Assembly (NCBI GenBank): GCA_905250115.1
Contig: CAJNOI010000004.1
Span: 154,967 to 218,966 of the forward strand
Length of the DNA: 64,000 nt
Direction: 5' to 3'
DNA from: Adineta steineri
Lineage: Eukaryota; Rotifera; Eurotatoria; Adinetida; Adinetidae
In this document: one piece after another, positions 10,868-21,858 of the stretch
Layout: each line of letters opens with the position of its first letter
Position numbering within the stretch: position 1 is the first letter of the stretch
Program-made: the position numbers and the translations under genes
Notes under the pieces: generated by a model
Told to the model about the DNA's origin: nothing
The model's input: the letters and a program-made list of their open reading frames with translations, nothing else
The model's database searches: none

Positions 10868-11773
10868 CTAAATTGAAAGAGTCAATTGTTGTATATTATA
10901 GATATTTAATCCTTCATGAGTTTGAACAACAATTGAAGCATATTTTTTACTATTAATATCACGAATTAAACAAATGTTACAAGCAATATTCATAATAGAA
11001 TGTTCTTTATAATCTTGTTCATTCGTTTGATCAATTAAAAATAAACCTTCATCACCATCAGCAAATAAATAACAATAATGATCAATAGGAAATAATAAAC
11101 CAATCCAATTACTTAAACCAGCTTCTTGTTGAATTGTTCTACCACGACGTAATTTATTCATTGTTAATATATCAAATATATCAATTCTCCATGAAAAATT
11201 ACTTTGTTTTATTGTCATACCAATACATTGATCTATCGCTCGTATACAATTAATACCTGTATCAAATATTTCAATTAAATCTTTTTTAAACCATGTATTT
11301 AATAAAATTCCATTTGTTGAAGAAGAATTAAATTCCCATTGTTCAATTGAAGACCCAAATAGATAACAAATAAATATATATTTTAATGTATATGTTATTG
11401 ACCAAATTGTATTTGAACATTGATGAAATAATTCAATTTGTTTATTTGATGATAATGAATAAATTGTATTTGAACTTGATAGAAGAAAACAATTTGTTAT
11501 TGAATAAAAACATATATCTGATATTTGACATTGAATTAATGGAAAAAGTGTTGTGGAAAATAATATTTCAAATGTTGGAAGTTGAAATAATATTAATGTT
11601 TGATGATGATAAATAAGTAAATGATTATAATCATCTGTTGCCATTGGACATGATGACATTGATGGAAGAGTAAATGTTGATAGTGGACGATCTTTATCTA
11701 ATTTTAATATTTCATTAGAATTAGTTGTTAATGTACTCATATGAGAAGATAATTCATCGATATTTGTTTCCAT
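10868..11773 (-). CDS. Unrecognised single-exon protein, possibly beta-propeller-like
   Basis: One uninterrupted 301-aa frame from ATG at 11773 to the stop at 10868, with no obvious splice signals. The sequence alternates short hydrophobic strands with polar turns (for example LLIYHHQTLILFQLPTFEIL and YLFADGDEGLFLID), which suggests a WD40-type propeller. No GH or WD signature is clear, so this is only a fold guess. No signal peptide or membrane segment is seen. It is divergently arranged with the ligand-gated channel gene, whose first ATG is only 265 bp away, so the two may share a promoter region. Confidence 0.6.
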   Translation of the reverse strand: METNIDELSSHMSTLTTNSNEILKLDKDRPLSTFTLPSMSSCPMATDDYNHLLIYHHQTLILFQLPTFEILFSTTLFPLIQCQISDICFYSITNCFLLSSSNTIYSLSSNKQIELFHQCSNTIWSITYTLKYIFICYLFGSSIEQWEFNSSSTNGILLNTWFKKDLIEIFDTGINCIRAIDQCIGMTIKQSNFSWRIDIFDILTMNKLRRGRTIQQEAGLSNWIGLLFPIDHYCYLFADGDEGLFLIDQTNEQDYKEHSIMNIACNICLIRDINSKKYASIVVQTHEGLNIYNIQQLTLSI

Positions 11774-12038
11774 CAGTAAGTTTTTCTATCTAAATAAATT
11801 TAACCCTTTTTGACATTCATATTAATGATATATTTATTTTTCTTTTATGTTATTTTAATTCATTACATAGTCTTCGTTACTTAACTATTATATAGATTAT
11901 AATTATATTTACTTAATTCTTTCCTTTAGACGTCTAAACGTATAAAAGGTGAAAGTTTATGAAGCTTTTTTTCATATCACCTGGCCTTCTGCGCATTTAT
12001 ATAAAAAATAATTTATTTATCTGTACAATGAACTCAAA

Positions 12039-13407
12039 ATGAATAATATAATTAAAGTAGAAATTCGATTGATGTTTCTTCAAATTGGTAAGAGGATTTA
12101 CATTTTAGAAAGAAATAATAAACTAATTTATTTTTAGGTCCTATTGAAACTCAATTTGAAAGATATACTGCTGATATTGCAATTGAAGCTCGATGGTTAG
12201 CTACTCCAAATTTTCTATCATCGATTAATGAACATGATCGATATATATTATCATGTGGTCATGCAGTTCGTTTACTTAACTATAGAGACGATGAAAATAA
12301 TTGGTATCCACAACTTATAATTATGAATACAAGTGTTGATCCAGATAATCAACATATTCGATATAGTTTACGAAAAGATCGAATAAATGGTTTATATTAT
12401 ATGCGTGAACATCGTTTAGTAAAAGGTTTCTTTTATTCACCATTTAATTTTCATCATTTTCCACATGATATTCAAGAATTAAGGATTTCATTTGGTTCAT
12501 CAGAATCTGGAACAAAAATAAAATTAGAAGCTGCTTCTGATATAGCATCTGGTATTAATACACAAGCATTTATTTCTTTACATGAATGGATTTTATATGA
12601 ACATGTTGAATCATGTATACGAAAAGTAAAAGGATTTTCATTTCAAACAGATGAAGATGGTGAATTAGATGTGCCTGGACATGAAAAAGAAAGATCTATA
12701 TTAACAATATCTTGTCATGTAGGTAAGAAAAAATAAATTGATATAAAATTTAAAAGACAAAAAAAACGATTAAAACATTATACATAGCTCGTCGATCTAA
12801 ATATATGTTTTGGAATGGATATTGGATTAGTTTTATAATGACTATAATAGGTTTTGCTGCATTTTCTATCACAGCTGAGTACGAAGAAAATGTTTTCTAG
12901 GAGGGTTTCAAACAATTAATCTTATTATTTAGTAATACAAATCAACGTCTAAGTGTTGCCTTTACACTTATATTAACTCATATTGCTTTTCGTTGGACTA
13001 TATGTGTTTCTCATTTAACAGTAAATGTTTTCTATTTAATAATGATTAAATATCTATCTTAAACTAATTATTTCTCTTTTTAGCCTCCAATTGCATATCT
13101 AACAGCCTTAGATAAATATAGTATAGGATCGATGTTTTTTGTTATACTTCTCGGTGCTTGGCATGCTATTATTGGTTCTCTTCTTTTCACTTATAACTGG
13201 CAATCAACACCTGATCCCTCCAATTATTGGTTATGGATTGATCGTTATATATTATTTACATTTGCTGGAATTTATATTATTGCTCATATCATTCTAATAA
13301 TTTGGTTTCTTATCGTTCCATTTGGACTTCGACGAAAGATGCAGCTGAAAGATACGATTTATCGTGAATCATTACCACAATGTTCAACAATAACATATTC
13401 GTCGTAA
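12039..13407 (+). CDS. Pentameric ligand-gated ion channel subunit without Cys-loop cysteines
   Basis: Five exons, 12039-12087, 12138-12722, 12788-12878, 12933-13020 and 13084-13407, join in frame to 378 aa (introns 50-65 bp). The extracellular part has the family pattern: a first beta strand ending in a Gly-Pro-Ile-Glu turn, ADIAIEARW, then WYPQLIIMN. At the Cys-loop position it reads FYSPFNFHHFPHDIQEL, which keeps the FPxDxQ motif but lacks both flanking cysteines. M1 is YMFWNGYWISFIMTIIGF. M2 is NQRLSVAFTLILTHIAF, preceding PPIAYLTALDKY, the conserved M2-M3 link. M3 and M4 are in exon 5. Family membership is therefore solid; ligand and ion selectivity cannot be told. No signal peptide precedes the first strand in this model, so a 5' exon may be missing. 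Confidence 0.85.
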
Positions 13408-13919
13408 TTTTTGACCTGTCTATATTTATCTGTATAATAAAAACCGAATTCTAAGACATGAAAATAGGGATGTTACTCAAATGTTTTATTCTATTTTCTT
13501 TCTGAATTGCTAATCGAATAAATAAACAAAACAAAAGAAAATTTTTAATCTTATATTTTTTAAACCAATAAAAACAAACGAACAAGAAAAAAAAANNNNN
13601 NNNNNNNNNNNNNNNNNNNNNNNNNNNNNNNNNNNNNNNNNNNNNNNNNNNNNNNNNNNNNNNNNNNNNNNNNNNNNNNNNNNNNNNNNNNNNNNTTTTT
13701 TGTATAACAAAAAAAGAATTAAAAAAAAATAAATCAATCTCATGTGAAAATGTATTTTTGTTGTTTTATCTTTGTAAAGCATACTAAAAGAATTTAATAA
13801 AATGTATCAAATATATAAAAAAAAACACGCTGGAATAATATAAATGGAATGTATGAATAAAATTCTCTTTCAAGTATCTATATTTTGATTGTATAAGAAT
13901 ATTCTTTGATCATTGATAT
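13408..13919. other. Intergenic spacer with scaffold gap
   Basis: Convergent 3' ends of the channel gene and the tandem paralogue pair. It contains 100 N (13596-13695) flanked by A-rich and T-rich homopolymers. The N run is a placeholder gap of unknown true size. No gene is seen. Confidence 0.7.
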
Positions 13920-14926
13920 TCATTTATGATGTATATCTTCAATTGTAATGGGAAGATCTTTGTAGAAATCTTGTGCACCTTTCTTCGCTTCATTTAAATG
14001 TTTACGATCACCTAAACAATATGAATTATTTTAGAAAAAGAGAAGAAATATAAAATAAACTCACCATGAAATTTCCATTCTCCATGACAATAATCATGAC
14101 CTAAGTCTGTTGTACCTGGTTCAACCGACCATGTTTTAGGTAATGAAAAATGTGCAGTATTTAATTGATAAACATCATGATATTTTTGATAATGAGGACC
14201 TGTAAAATTGTATTTAACTCTAAAAGAAGCTTGATCTTCCATTGCACTAAAAATCAAAATCAACTGAATAAGAAAAGAAATTTTTTCAAAATGAAATAAA
14301 ATTTTTATTTACCCAGCAAACCATGTTTGCATATCTTGCATCGTAGTTGAACCTAATTTAAATTCTTTTGATTTTTTTGTATGTGGTATATTTACATAAA
14401 GAAATTCTTCAAGTGGATCATAAACAAATTCAACATTACGTGAAATCATTTCACTTGGTACTTCACCCCAATTTTTCTTAATAAATATATCTTCGGGATG
14501 CATTTCAATAGTTGTGACATAATTTTTGCCAACACCTTCAATTACATATTCATATCTAAGCAAGGCATTTCGACTATTTTCTAATAGAAGAAATAACTAA
14601 GATATTTCGTAAATAAACAGAAAATTTTTTTTACTGGTAACATTAAATGGAATAGTTAAATAACCTGATCCACTTCGATCAGGATTTTTAAATAAAGTTC
14701 GATCTTCTAATATAAAATAAGCTTCTGTTGGACGTCCTTTGGACCAATTGATTACATCACCAAAACTTACATCCCAATCTTCTGGAATCGAAGTTCGATT
14801 TATATGAAAATCTTGAAATTCTGAATCAGGAATTGGAATGCCATTTGTTCGTTTTAATGTTTCTGGTTTTTTTACTAAATCAAAATATCGAGCAGGTTGT
14901 TCGATACCAATATCGGTTAAATCCAT
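13920..14926 (-). CDS. Unrecognised protein, downstream member of a tandem paralogue pair
   Basis: Four exons: 14926-14635, 14580-14313, 14246-14065, 14011-13920 (introns 54, 66, 53 bp), giving 277 aa. It shares a linear set of motifs with the gene immediately upstream: DWDVSFGDVINWSKGRPTEA, then LFKNPDRSGSGYLTIPF, then EGVGKNYVTTIE, then a KYNF segment and a HGEWKFHG-like block (upstream copy: QGEWKCEG), then a Lys-rich helix. No known domain is recognised. It has no signal peptide and no membrane segment, so it is probably soluble. The start ATG is 51 bp from the stop of the upstream paralogue, so the promoter must be extremely short or the two may be co-transcribed. The intron after FNVT is absent from the paralogue. 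Confidence 0.75.
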
Positions 14927-14977
14927 AATATGAAAATCTAATTTTCTTTTTTTAAATCTAGAATTGAAATTATTTCA

Positions 14978-15986
14978 TTATTTTATTTCTACATTAAGTC
15001 CTTTATAATATTTTTCAATAGCTTTTCGTGCTTTATCTTTCGTTTTTTCTGGTCCTTCACATTTCCATTCGCCTTGTATTTTATCTGAACCGAACATTAA
15101 TGAACCTTGCTGTTGACATTGCCATCCAGTTGGTAAACCAGTAATGATACCACGAGGAGCTTTACTGCATGTTTCTTTACCTTCAAAATTATATTTAACA
15201 TTAAATTTTGCTTTTAGATCATTTGCTACTGAAATCCATTGAATAATATCATCTGTTTTAGTTGTATCTAATGGAAAATCTTGAGATTGATTAGGATTTG
15301 ATTCAAGTGTAACATAGAGAATTTCATCATTTGGATCAAATGAATAAGATATATCCTTTCGATTTTTGATCGATGTAGGAAGTGGTTGTTTTGAAAAATG
15401 GGTAGTAAAAAATAAATCAGTTGGTGCAAGTTCAATATTTGTTATATAATTACGACCAACACCATCCAAAACAGACGAAAAACAATTGAGAACATCAGAA
15501 AATTGCGAAGTTATTGCAAGTGGAATTGTTAAATAACCTGAACCAGATTTATCGGGATTTTTTAAAAGTGTTCCTTCTGAAGTAACACTATACACAAAAA
15601 ATAAAGAATAAGATAATTCGAAATGAAAGTTTTGAACAAGAATAAATTTTACAAGAATGTTTCTGTTGGTCGACCTTGACTCCATGAAAGAACATCACCT
15701 GATTTAACATCCCAATCATCAGCTACTTTTAAATTTCGTGGTGGTTTTTTCGGTATACGAATAAAATTGCCTGTTGATTTTGATTTAATAGATTCATTAG
15801 GTTGAGAAACAAGATCATAATAAGCGACCTTATTTTCTTCGTTCTATGCATAGAAAGTAATGAAAATAATAATATAAAATCTTTTTAAAACTCACTTTAG
15901 TACTCTTAACTTTTGTTGAAGCTCTCTTCGGTCGACTTAGTGGATTAGTTGTTGTAACACGTCGTGTTTTTCGAGTTTTTGGCATA
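14978..15986 (-). CDS. Unrecognised protein, upstream member of tandem pair, with apparent 1-bp frameshift
   Basis: Exons 15986-15896, 15843-15653 and 15587-14978 are supported by GT-AG splice sites and by alignment to the downstream paralogue (WDVKSGDVLSWSQGRPTET, LLKNPDKSGSGYLTIPL, DGVGRNYITNIE, KYNFEG, QGEWKCEG). The summed length is 892 nt, one too many. The ATG at 15986 reads MPKTRKTRR and then hits a stop. One base fewer near 15960/15961 would restore a continuous basic N-terminus into the VTTTNPLSRPKR stretch. So there is either a 1-bp insertion (sequence error or real mutation) or a different, unseen start. The Lys/Arg-rich N-terminus may be a nuclear localisation signal. Function is unknown. 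Confidence 0.65.
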
Positions 15987-17330
15987 ATTATACGTCTTTT
16001 TTAAAATCGAATAAAAATAAAAAATGTCTACAAAGAAAAAAAAGAAGCGCTTAATGGATATTACTTAAAAAATAATTTATTAATCAAATTGTCATGATAA
16101 ATATATCTTCAGTGTAACACAGCTAATCTTTAATCAGATTCAACAATTTAAATATAGATCATGTTAATATTACTAATGAGAAAAATATGATATTATATGT
16201 ATATGTCAATTTACACATGTGTTTTCTATGACTCTCTAATATTCATTAATCTCTAACAGATTTACATTTCATCAATTATTAATAATTTCATTCAACACAT
16301 TATGTTATCCTTTAAAAAGCAATCGGAATAATATTATATATAAAACCGTCAATAATCCTAAAAATAGTATATTCGATGACATGGATTATTTTTCTTTTAA
16401 AGGAATTAGAAAACTGATACTCATACATTAATCATATGAAACAAGTATCAATGAAGATTTATTGATTTTTCTCTACGATAACAAGAAGAACTCTATAATA
16501 GTTGTTGATAGGGAAGAATGAATCATGATTACTAATATATACTATATAACGAGTAATGTCATCAAATATGACAAATGTCAATAACAACAATCCGATTAAT
16601 AATGCGTTGGCGACATGTTACATAGATTAGTAAAAAATAATACTATTTTACTATACTTTCTGTTGGCGTAAAGTCAGGTTACATCTTTATTCCTAAATAA
16701 ATATGATTAAAGACGCTTATTAGAATTAATATCAATAACTAAAAAATAAAAATTTGTTGGTAGATTGGTATTTTAAAACATCATGTTTTTTACAATCGAT
16801 TTCTTATGTATATTGCGTTTTAAAGGGCTTTAAATATATTTAACTGACAAGTTTGAAGGTTGCTTACCTTCTAATCATCAACAAGATTTTCATAGGTTTC
16901 AATAAATTCGTATTCTACAATACAATTACGTTCTTTCAGAGTAAAAAAATAATGCGTATAATAACAACCTTAGCTTTATTAACAGAAACACAAAGACAAT
17001 TAAAGTTTAAAAAACTGACAATAATTATTGTTGACGTAACATATTAATATCTATCAACATTTTTTCTCTTATAGAGAATATCGAACTATTGAATTCGTTA
17101 TGATATGTTAATAATTTCTTATCAAAAAATACGATTTATAACTGATCGAAAACATCTAACTACTAGTAATTAAGTAATGTATACATATAATTTGGAAAAT
17201 AACTTTATGTTTTCTTTTACGATGACGTAAAGAATAAGAACAGTCACACTTGATTGATTTATTTTTTTCTATATAGTAAAATACCTGCCAAGTATAAATA
17301 TTATTCATCATGATCAAACTCGTTAAAAAT
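15987..17330. other. Intergenic, no gene recognised
   Basis: Divergent promoter region between the tandem pair (minus) and the ZZ-finger gene (plus). It is AT-rich, with only short motif-free frames. Nothing further is supported. Confidence 0.5.
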
Positions 17331-18046
17331 ATGGATGATAATAATTTAAAAGTTTGTTTAAATTTAAATTTTATTCTTTTTTTTCGTAATCGTATATTTT
17401 TATTTAGCCAATATTTTCTAGTCAATCTTATCTTGAATCTTTATTTGGTTTTTGTGATTTATGTTTAAATTTAATTGATTGTGAAAATGAACTTTTTTTC
17501 GAATGTGAAACATGTAATAATGTTATAGTATGTCTCGGTTGTGTTAAACATAGAACAGAACGACTTAATTCACATCCATCTGATCATCATTTTTGTCCTG
17601 GTAAACCTCAATCTAATACACATTGGATGCAAAGAAATTTATCTATTGTATGTAATTCATGTAGAGAAAAAAATTTTTTTGGAAAACACTATCAATGTCG
17701 TCAATGTTTAAATTATAATATATGTTCAAAATGTTTATCTAAAGTTGAACATAATCAACATCATACATTTAAATATATTTCAAATCCAATAAAAATTCAT
17801 AATAATCGATGTTTACTTGCAGATCGAGCTTTACAAATATTAAAATTTCGTAATGGAAAACCTACAGATCGAGATGAAATTACAGGATGGTCATATCTCG
17901 AAGCTGAAATAATTTATCTTGATGAAATGAATAATTATTATACAGCATGGAAAGAAGCATCAAAAATACTAGAAGATGATGATATTGATTTTATTCCAAG
18001 TATTATTGAACATGAAAAAATAGCATTACCTTTAATTCTAATTTGA
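17331..18046 (+). CDS. Protein with two ZZ-type zinc fingers
   Basis: Two exons: a 7-codon first exon 17331-17351 (MDDNNLK) and 17408-18046, separated by a 56-bp GT-AG intron in phase 0, giving 219 aa. The first finger begins at FCDLCLNLIDC and continues CETCNN..CLGC with later H..H ligands. The second reads CNSCREKNFFGKHYQCRQC, then CSKC and HNQHHTF. The pattern of paired Cys-x2-Cys, a central CxxC and a terminal His pair is that of ZZ fingers, which bind zinc and commonly recognise histone tails or N-degrons. The C-terminal ~80 residues form a predicted helical region (ALQILKFRNG, YLEAEIIYLDEMNNYYTAW) of no recognised family. The micro-exon start is inferred from splice signals and phase. 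Confidence 0.72.
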
Positions 18047-18666
18047 AATAATTAACAAAAATAAACTACGACTTTTGACTAGATTTATTTAAATATATGT
18101 ATAATAATTAGTAGATTACTGAGCGTTAATATAAAAAAAACATAACTATTAGAATTTATTTAAACATCGATTAGTTAAATCTTATTCAATTTCATGCTCA
18201 TACTATCCTTAATCGTATACCTACAACGTACAATGACTTAAGTATAGTAACTGATAAACTCATTAGTAAATAAATTAATTTACCTGTATTGAATGAGTAT
18301 TCGAATAAAATGATCTAAAATATTTACATGAATTCAAATTATTTCTATTTGATTTTTTTGTTGTTGATTATTTTGAATACAATGAAGTTAGAGAAAAAAA
18401 AACAAGATTTGGTGCTATGCTGTATTTTATTATATAGGAAAAAGAAGAGAGAAAAAAAGGAACGAATATCTATCAATAAGTATTTGATCATGTAGTCAGA
18501 TTACATTCATCAAAAATTTGTTCTGTTTTTTCTTGTCTTTTGAAGATTTTTGATATATATTTAACGTAGATACACTTTGAGCGACTCTGTACAGGTATAA
18601 GAAGGTAGAAAAAGAAAGAAAGAGATGATAAAATAGTTTTGAATATTTGTTGTTGAATTATTATAA
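18047..18666. other. Convergent intergenic spacer
   Basis: 3' flanks of the ZZ-finger gene (plus) and ARL6IP1 (minus). No gene or repeat is recognised. The minus-strand open frame at 18561-18803 is an alternative-frame shadow of the ARL6IP1 last exon and its 3' flank. Confidence 0.6.
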
Positions 18667-19728
18667 TTATTGAGCTTTTGTTTTATTAATTCCATAAGAT
18701 GTTGTTGAATAGAGTGTATGTGTTGGTTGAGTTGACGAAGGACGAACAATGGCTGATGTACGAACTGATGAGATTGTTGGAGTTGAACTCGATACAGATA
18801 CATTTGTTGATGATGATGATGATGATGATGCGATTGATTTTTTATTATTCCAAAATTCGATTATATATTGACGAATGAATGGAATTAATTGACGATTGCG
18901 AATACCCGGTACAAGACAAATTGTAAGAGCTAAAAGAATATTTATAGATATATCTAAGAATATTAAATATCTTACTTGTTAAATAACTAAGAAGAAGATT
19001 GTCAATACGTTGACCGCAAAATGCAATAAACGCAAGAAAGATAGCACCAATCATTAAATACTAAATATAAAATACGATAAAAATATTTTTCTCAAATCGA
19101 AAAAACTAACCATTAATGGTCGTTCTTTACGCATTTTTAATGCTGATTCGCATAATTGCTTAATATGATCTTCAAAATTAGCAATACGTTCACATAATCG
19201 AGTATATTTACTATCCTTAGTTGATGTCCTATAATTAATCAATATAAACACGAAGAATTTTTCTTAATAACTAACCAATTGTCATTTTTATAAATTATAC
19301 GAATTGCCATTGGTACAAGTAAATCAATAAGTACAAAAACCAAAATAACACAACTAACAAGTGTAAGTACTGATGGATTTGCTTGTAGTATAAAGCTAAT
19401 ATTAGAACAACAAACAAAATTTCAATAAATACTTCTTCTTTATATAAACTATGAAATAATCTTACATAAAAATGAATGTAATAATACCAAAAATAACAAG
19501 GGGATCATATTTATGTTCCCATTCAAGTAAATTATTTAATGGTAGAAGAATATTACGCCATATTGCTAAGGATTGTTTTAATTCTCCTGTACGTTGGTGA
19601 ATTTCCTAAGATATAAAAATGATTTCAATGAAATTATTTTTTGTTAAATATTTTATACTTACATCTGATTTTAAATATGGTTTTTTCATTGTTGATGTTA
19701 CTAAGGAATCGCCTGTACCTGAAGACAT
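18667..19728 (-). CDS. ARL6IP1: ADP-ribosylation factor-like 6-interacting protein 1
   Basis: Six exons, 19728-19663, 19605-19466, 19395-19276, 19228-19111, 19060-18976 and 18929-18667, join to 263 aa (introns 46-70 bp). The core matches ARL6IP1: a WRNILLPLNNLLEWE amphipathic segment, then the first hairpin pair (PLVIFGIITFIF ... NPSVLTLVSCVILVFVLIDLLVP), a charged loop with the KERPLMYLMIGAIF junction, and the second hairpin ending NLLLSYL and LVPGI. Family knowledge: this is a small reticulon-like protein that shapes ER tubules and is linked to hereditary spastic paraplegia in humans. The protein is about 60 residues longer than the human one. The excess is mainly a Ser/Thr-rich C-terminal tail that includes seven consecutive TCA serine codons. 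The usual charged KKxx-like tail is not evident. Confidence 0.9.
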
Positions 19729-20040
19729 CGAGTATTCAAATCTATAAATTATTAAATAACATTTTTTAGTCTTGAGAATCAAAAAAAATAGAGACGCTAT
19801 TGTTAACACTTTGAAAAAGGATAAATTAGGTGTTGATTTTATTTTCGACAAAATAAATAAACAAACCAGAAGTAATACATAAGAAAAAACGAAATCCTTT
19901 CATATAAAATAAAGGTAAATCAACAGATCATTCGAATATATTGAACAATGACTTAAGAGAGAAGAGCGAGAATAATACAAAATATTCAAGGTTATGCATG
20001 AGAAAAGTAAACTGTTTTATATGGACGTATGCACCTATAA
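19729..20040. other. Short spacer between ARL6IP1 and the LITAF-domain gene
   Basis: About 310 bp holding the ARL6IP1 promoter/5' UTR and the 3' flank of the LITAF-domain gene, both on the minus strand. No additional gene is seen. Confidence 0.6.
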
Positions 20041-20656
20041 TTAAAGAATATTTCGACGGCCAAGCATAGCTGAACAGTGTGGACATGTATGAGTAGCATC
20101 TTGACATGATGTTGCACAAAATGGAATTACACAACATGGAACACAACTAAAAGAAAATCAATTATTAATAAACATAATAAAAACAATTTCTTTACCCTAT
20201 AACAGTTAATAACAAGCACATCAACCATGCAAATGAACCAGAATCCTATTCGAAAAAAAAGAAACCATTCAAAATCTATGTTTTTTTTTGTATTTATTAT
20301 ATTGATACATACATAATCAACTCGTGTAACAATTTGTTGATGACATTGAGGACAGATACAATGAACTGGATTATGACCAACTTTAACAGCATGTGCCTGA
20401 ATTACAGTCGGCCCAGACATCATTACTGGTGCTTGTTGATATGGTGATTGTTGATATGTTGTTTGACCGTCTGAATAGTTATATTTACTTTAGATTATAA
20501 AATGAAAAAAAAAACAAACTTACAAACAGGCATATCATTCGATCCTATTTCATATACTGGTACACCACGATAATCACCTTTAGATGTGACTATATTCGGT
20601 GCAACATTCGACGTTGCACCCGGATATGGTGGAGGAGCTTCTTCATATGATTGCAT
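20041..20656 (-). CDS. LITAF: LITAF-domain membrane protein (LITAF/CDIP1-like)
   Basis: Four exons, 20656-20524, 20470-20313, 20245-20196 and 20146-20041, give 148 aa. The N-terminal half is Pro/Tyr/Gln-rich with a PPPY motif (EEAPPPYPG), the usual binding site for NEDD4-type WW domains. The LITAF domain follows: CPQCHQQIVTR as the first CxxC knuckle, a hydrophobic stretch (SFAWLMCLLLTVIGCVPCCVIPFC), then HTCPHCSAMLG as the second CxxC. This is the zinc-stabilised monotopic membrane anchor of late-endosomal LITAF and CDIP proteins. Length is typical of the family. The exact vertebrate orthologue (LITAF or CDIP1) cannot be decided by eye. Confidence 0.88.
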
Positions 20657-21858
20657 TATGTATTTAAAAAAATAAAGTAGATCTACAAATGAAATAGAAC
20701 AAATAAGTATGATGGAGTATGATAAATGACTCGATCAATCGGGAACAAAATAAATGGCAACTATCGTCATATGAATATATGAAAGGAACAAAGAAAAAAG
20801 AAATGGTATGAATCATATACTATCATAGGATTGGAGATAAATTTGATATTTGCATAATAGTTGATGTTTTATTCTTTTAGAAATTATTACTCCTAATTAT
20901 TTAATTAACTGCATTAGACTTGAAATTTGAATGTCAGATTAATTAAGTATATTTGAACTTAGATAGATGTCACCCAAAATCTATCCGATATACTGTGTCA
21001 CTACATATGAGTATATATATTGTATTGACAATTTCTATTTCTGATATCAATAAATTTATTCAAGTAACTCATATCGAAGATCGAAACTAATATTTCGGTA
21101 AAAAAATCATCGAATCAACCAAAGTTGTTTTTTAAAAAACGCCGAATTTAATCAGTTTCTACAAAATCAATTCGTTGCCCCGGCTAGTTCATCACAGATG
21201 CAATACTAGAGTGAGTTCAATTCCAGGCTATTTGCGGGTCATCGGTCTTTATCTAGGTTCGAACCAATTAAACTATTCTTATTGGGTAATAGTCGATATT
21301 CAAACGAATTTATATGTAGTAGACATCTCTAATAACCAACCTCAAAAGTTTTCACACAATTAAACAAGAGCTCGATCGTTTACTGTACATTTCTCTAAAT
21401 TTTGTATACACTTCTTGCTCCCACTCGAGTTGAGTATTCCGTGTTTGCAATCTACTTATTCTTTATTCATGTGATTTGACGATGAGTTTGGAGGATATGA
21501 GTGTAAGTGAATAGTCATACACACACTTATTTTATTCAAAAATTATTTATTGGTAACTCTGTTCTATCGTTGATTCTTCTTCAAAACAGGTAGCATTCGT
21601 TTTCATTATATTTTATTGTTTTTCTATGATATCAAAAACTAACTCATTGAGGATAGAATGATGTTCTTCTTCGAAACACATGTGATGGATGAGTAATCGA
21701 TGAGTAAGTATAATGTCACAAGTAGTGACGTGATATGAAAACAAAAACGTTGTGTAATAACCTTTTTCTTTACTTATAAGTTGAAGTGATTGCTACATAA
21801 TTATAATATATCCAGAAACTAACATTACTCTCAACATACCACAGACATTTGCTGAAAA
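20657..21858. other. Intergenic, divergent promoters
   Basis: Spacer between the LITAF-domain gene (minus) and the dioxygenase gene (plus). The short frame at 21175-21363 has no recognisable motif. Base composition around 21170-21260 is less AT-rich than its surroundings, which may mark a transposon or gene fragment, but no identity can be given. Confidence 0.4.

Noticed and set aside
15937-15961. A 25-bp micro-intron that would repair the frame of exon 1 in the upstream tandem paralogue
   Set aside because: It has GT-AG ends and the right phase, but 25 bp is far below every other intron here (46 bp or more). A 1-bp error or mutation is simpler.
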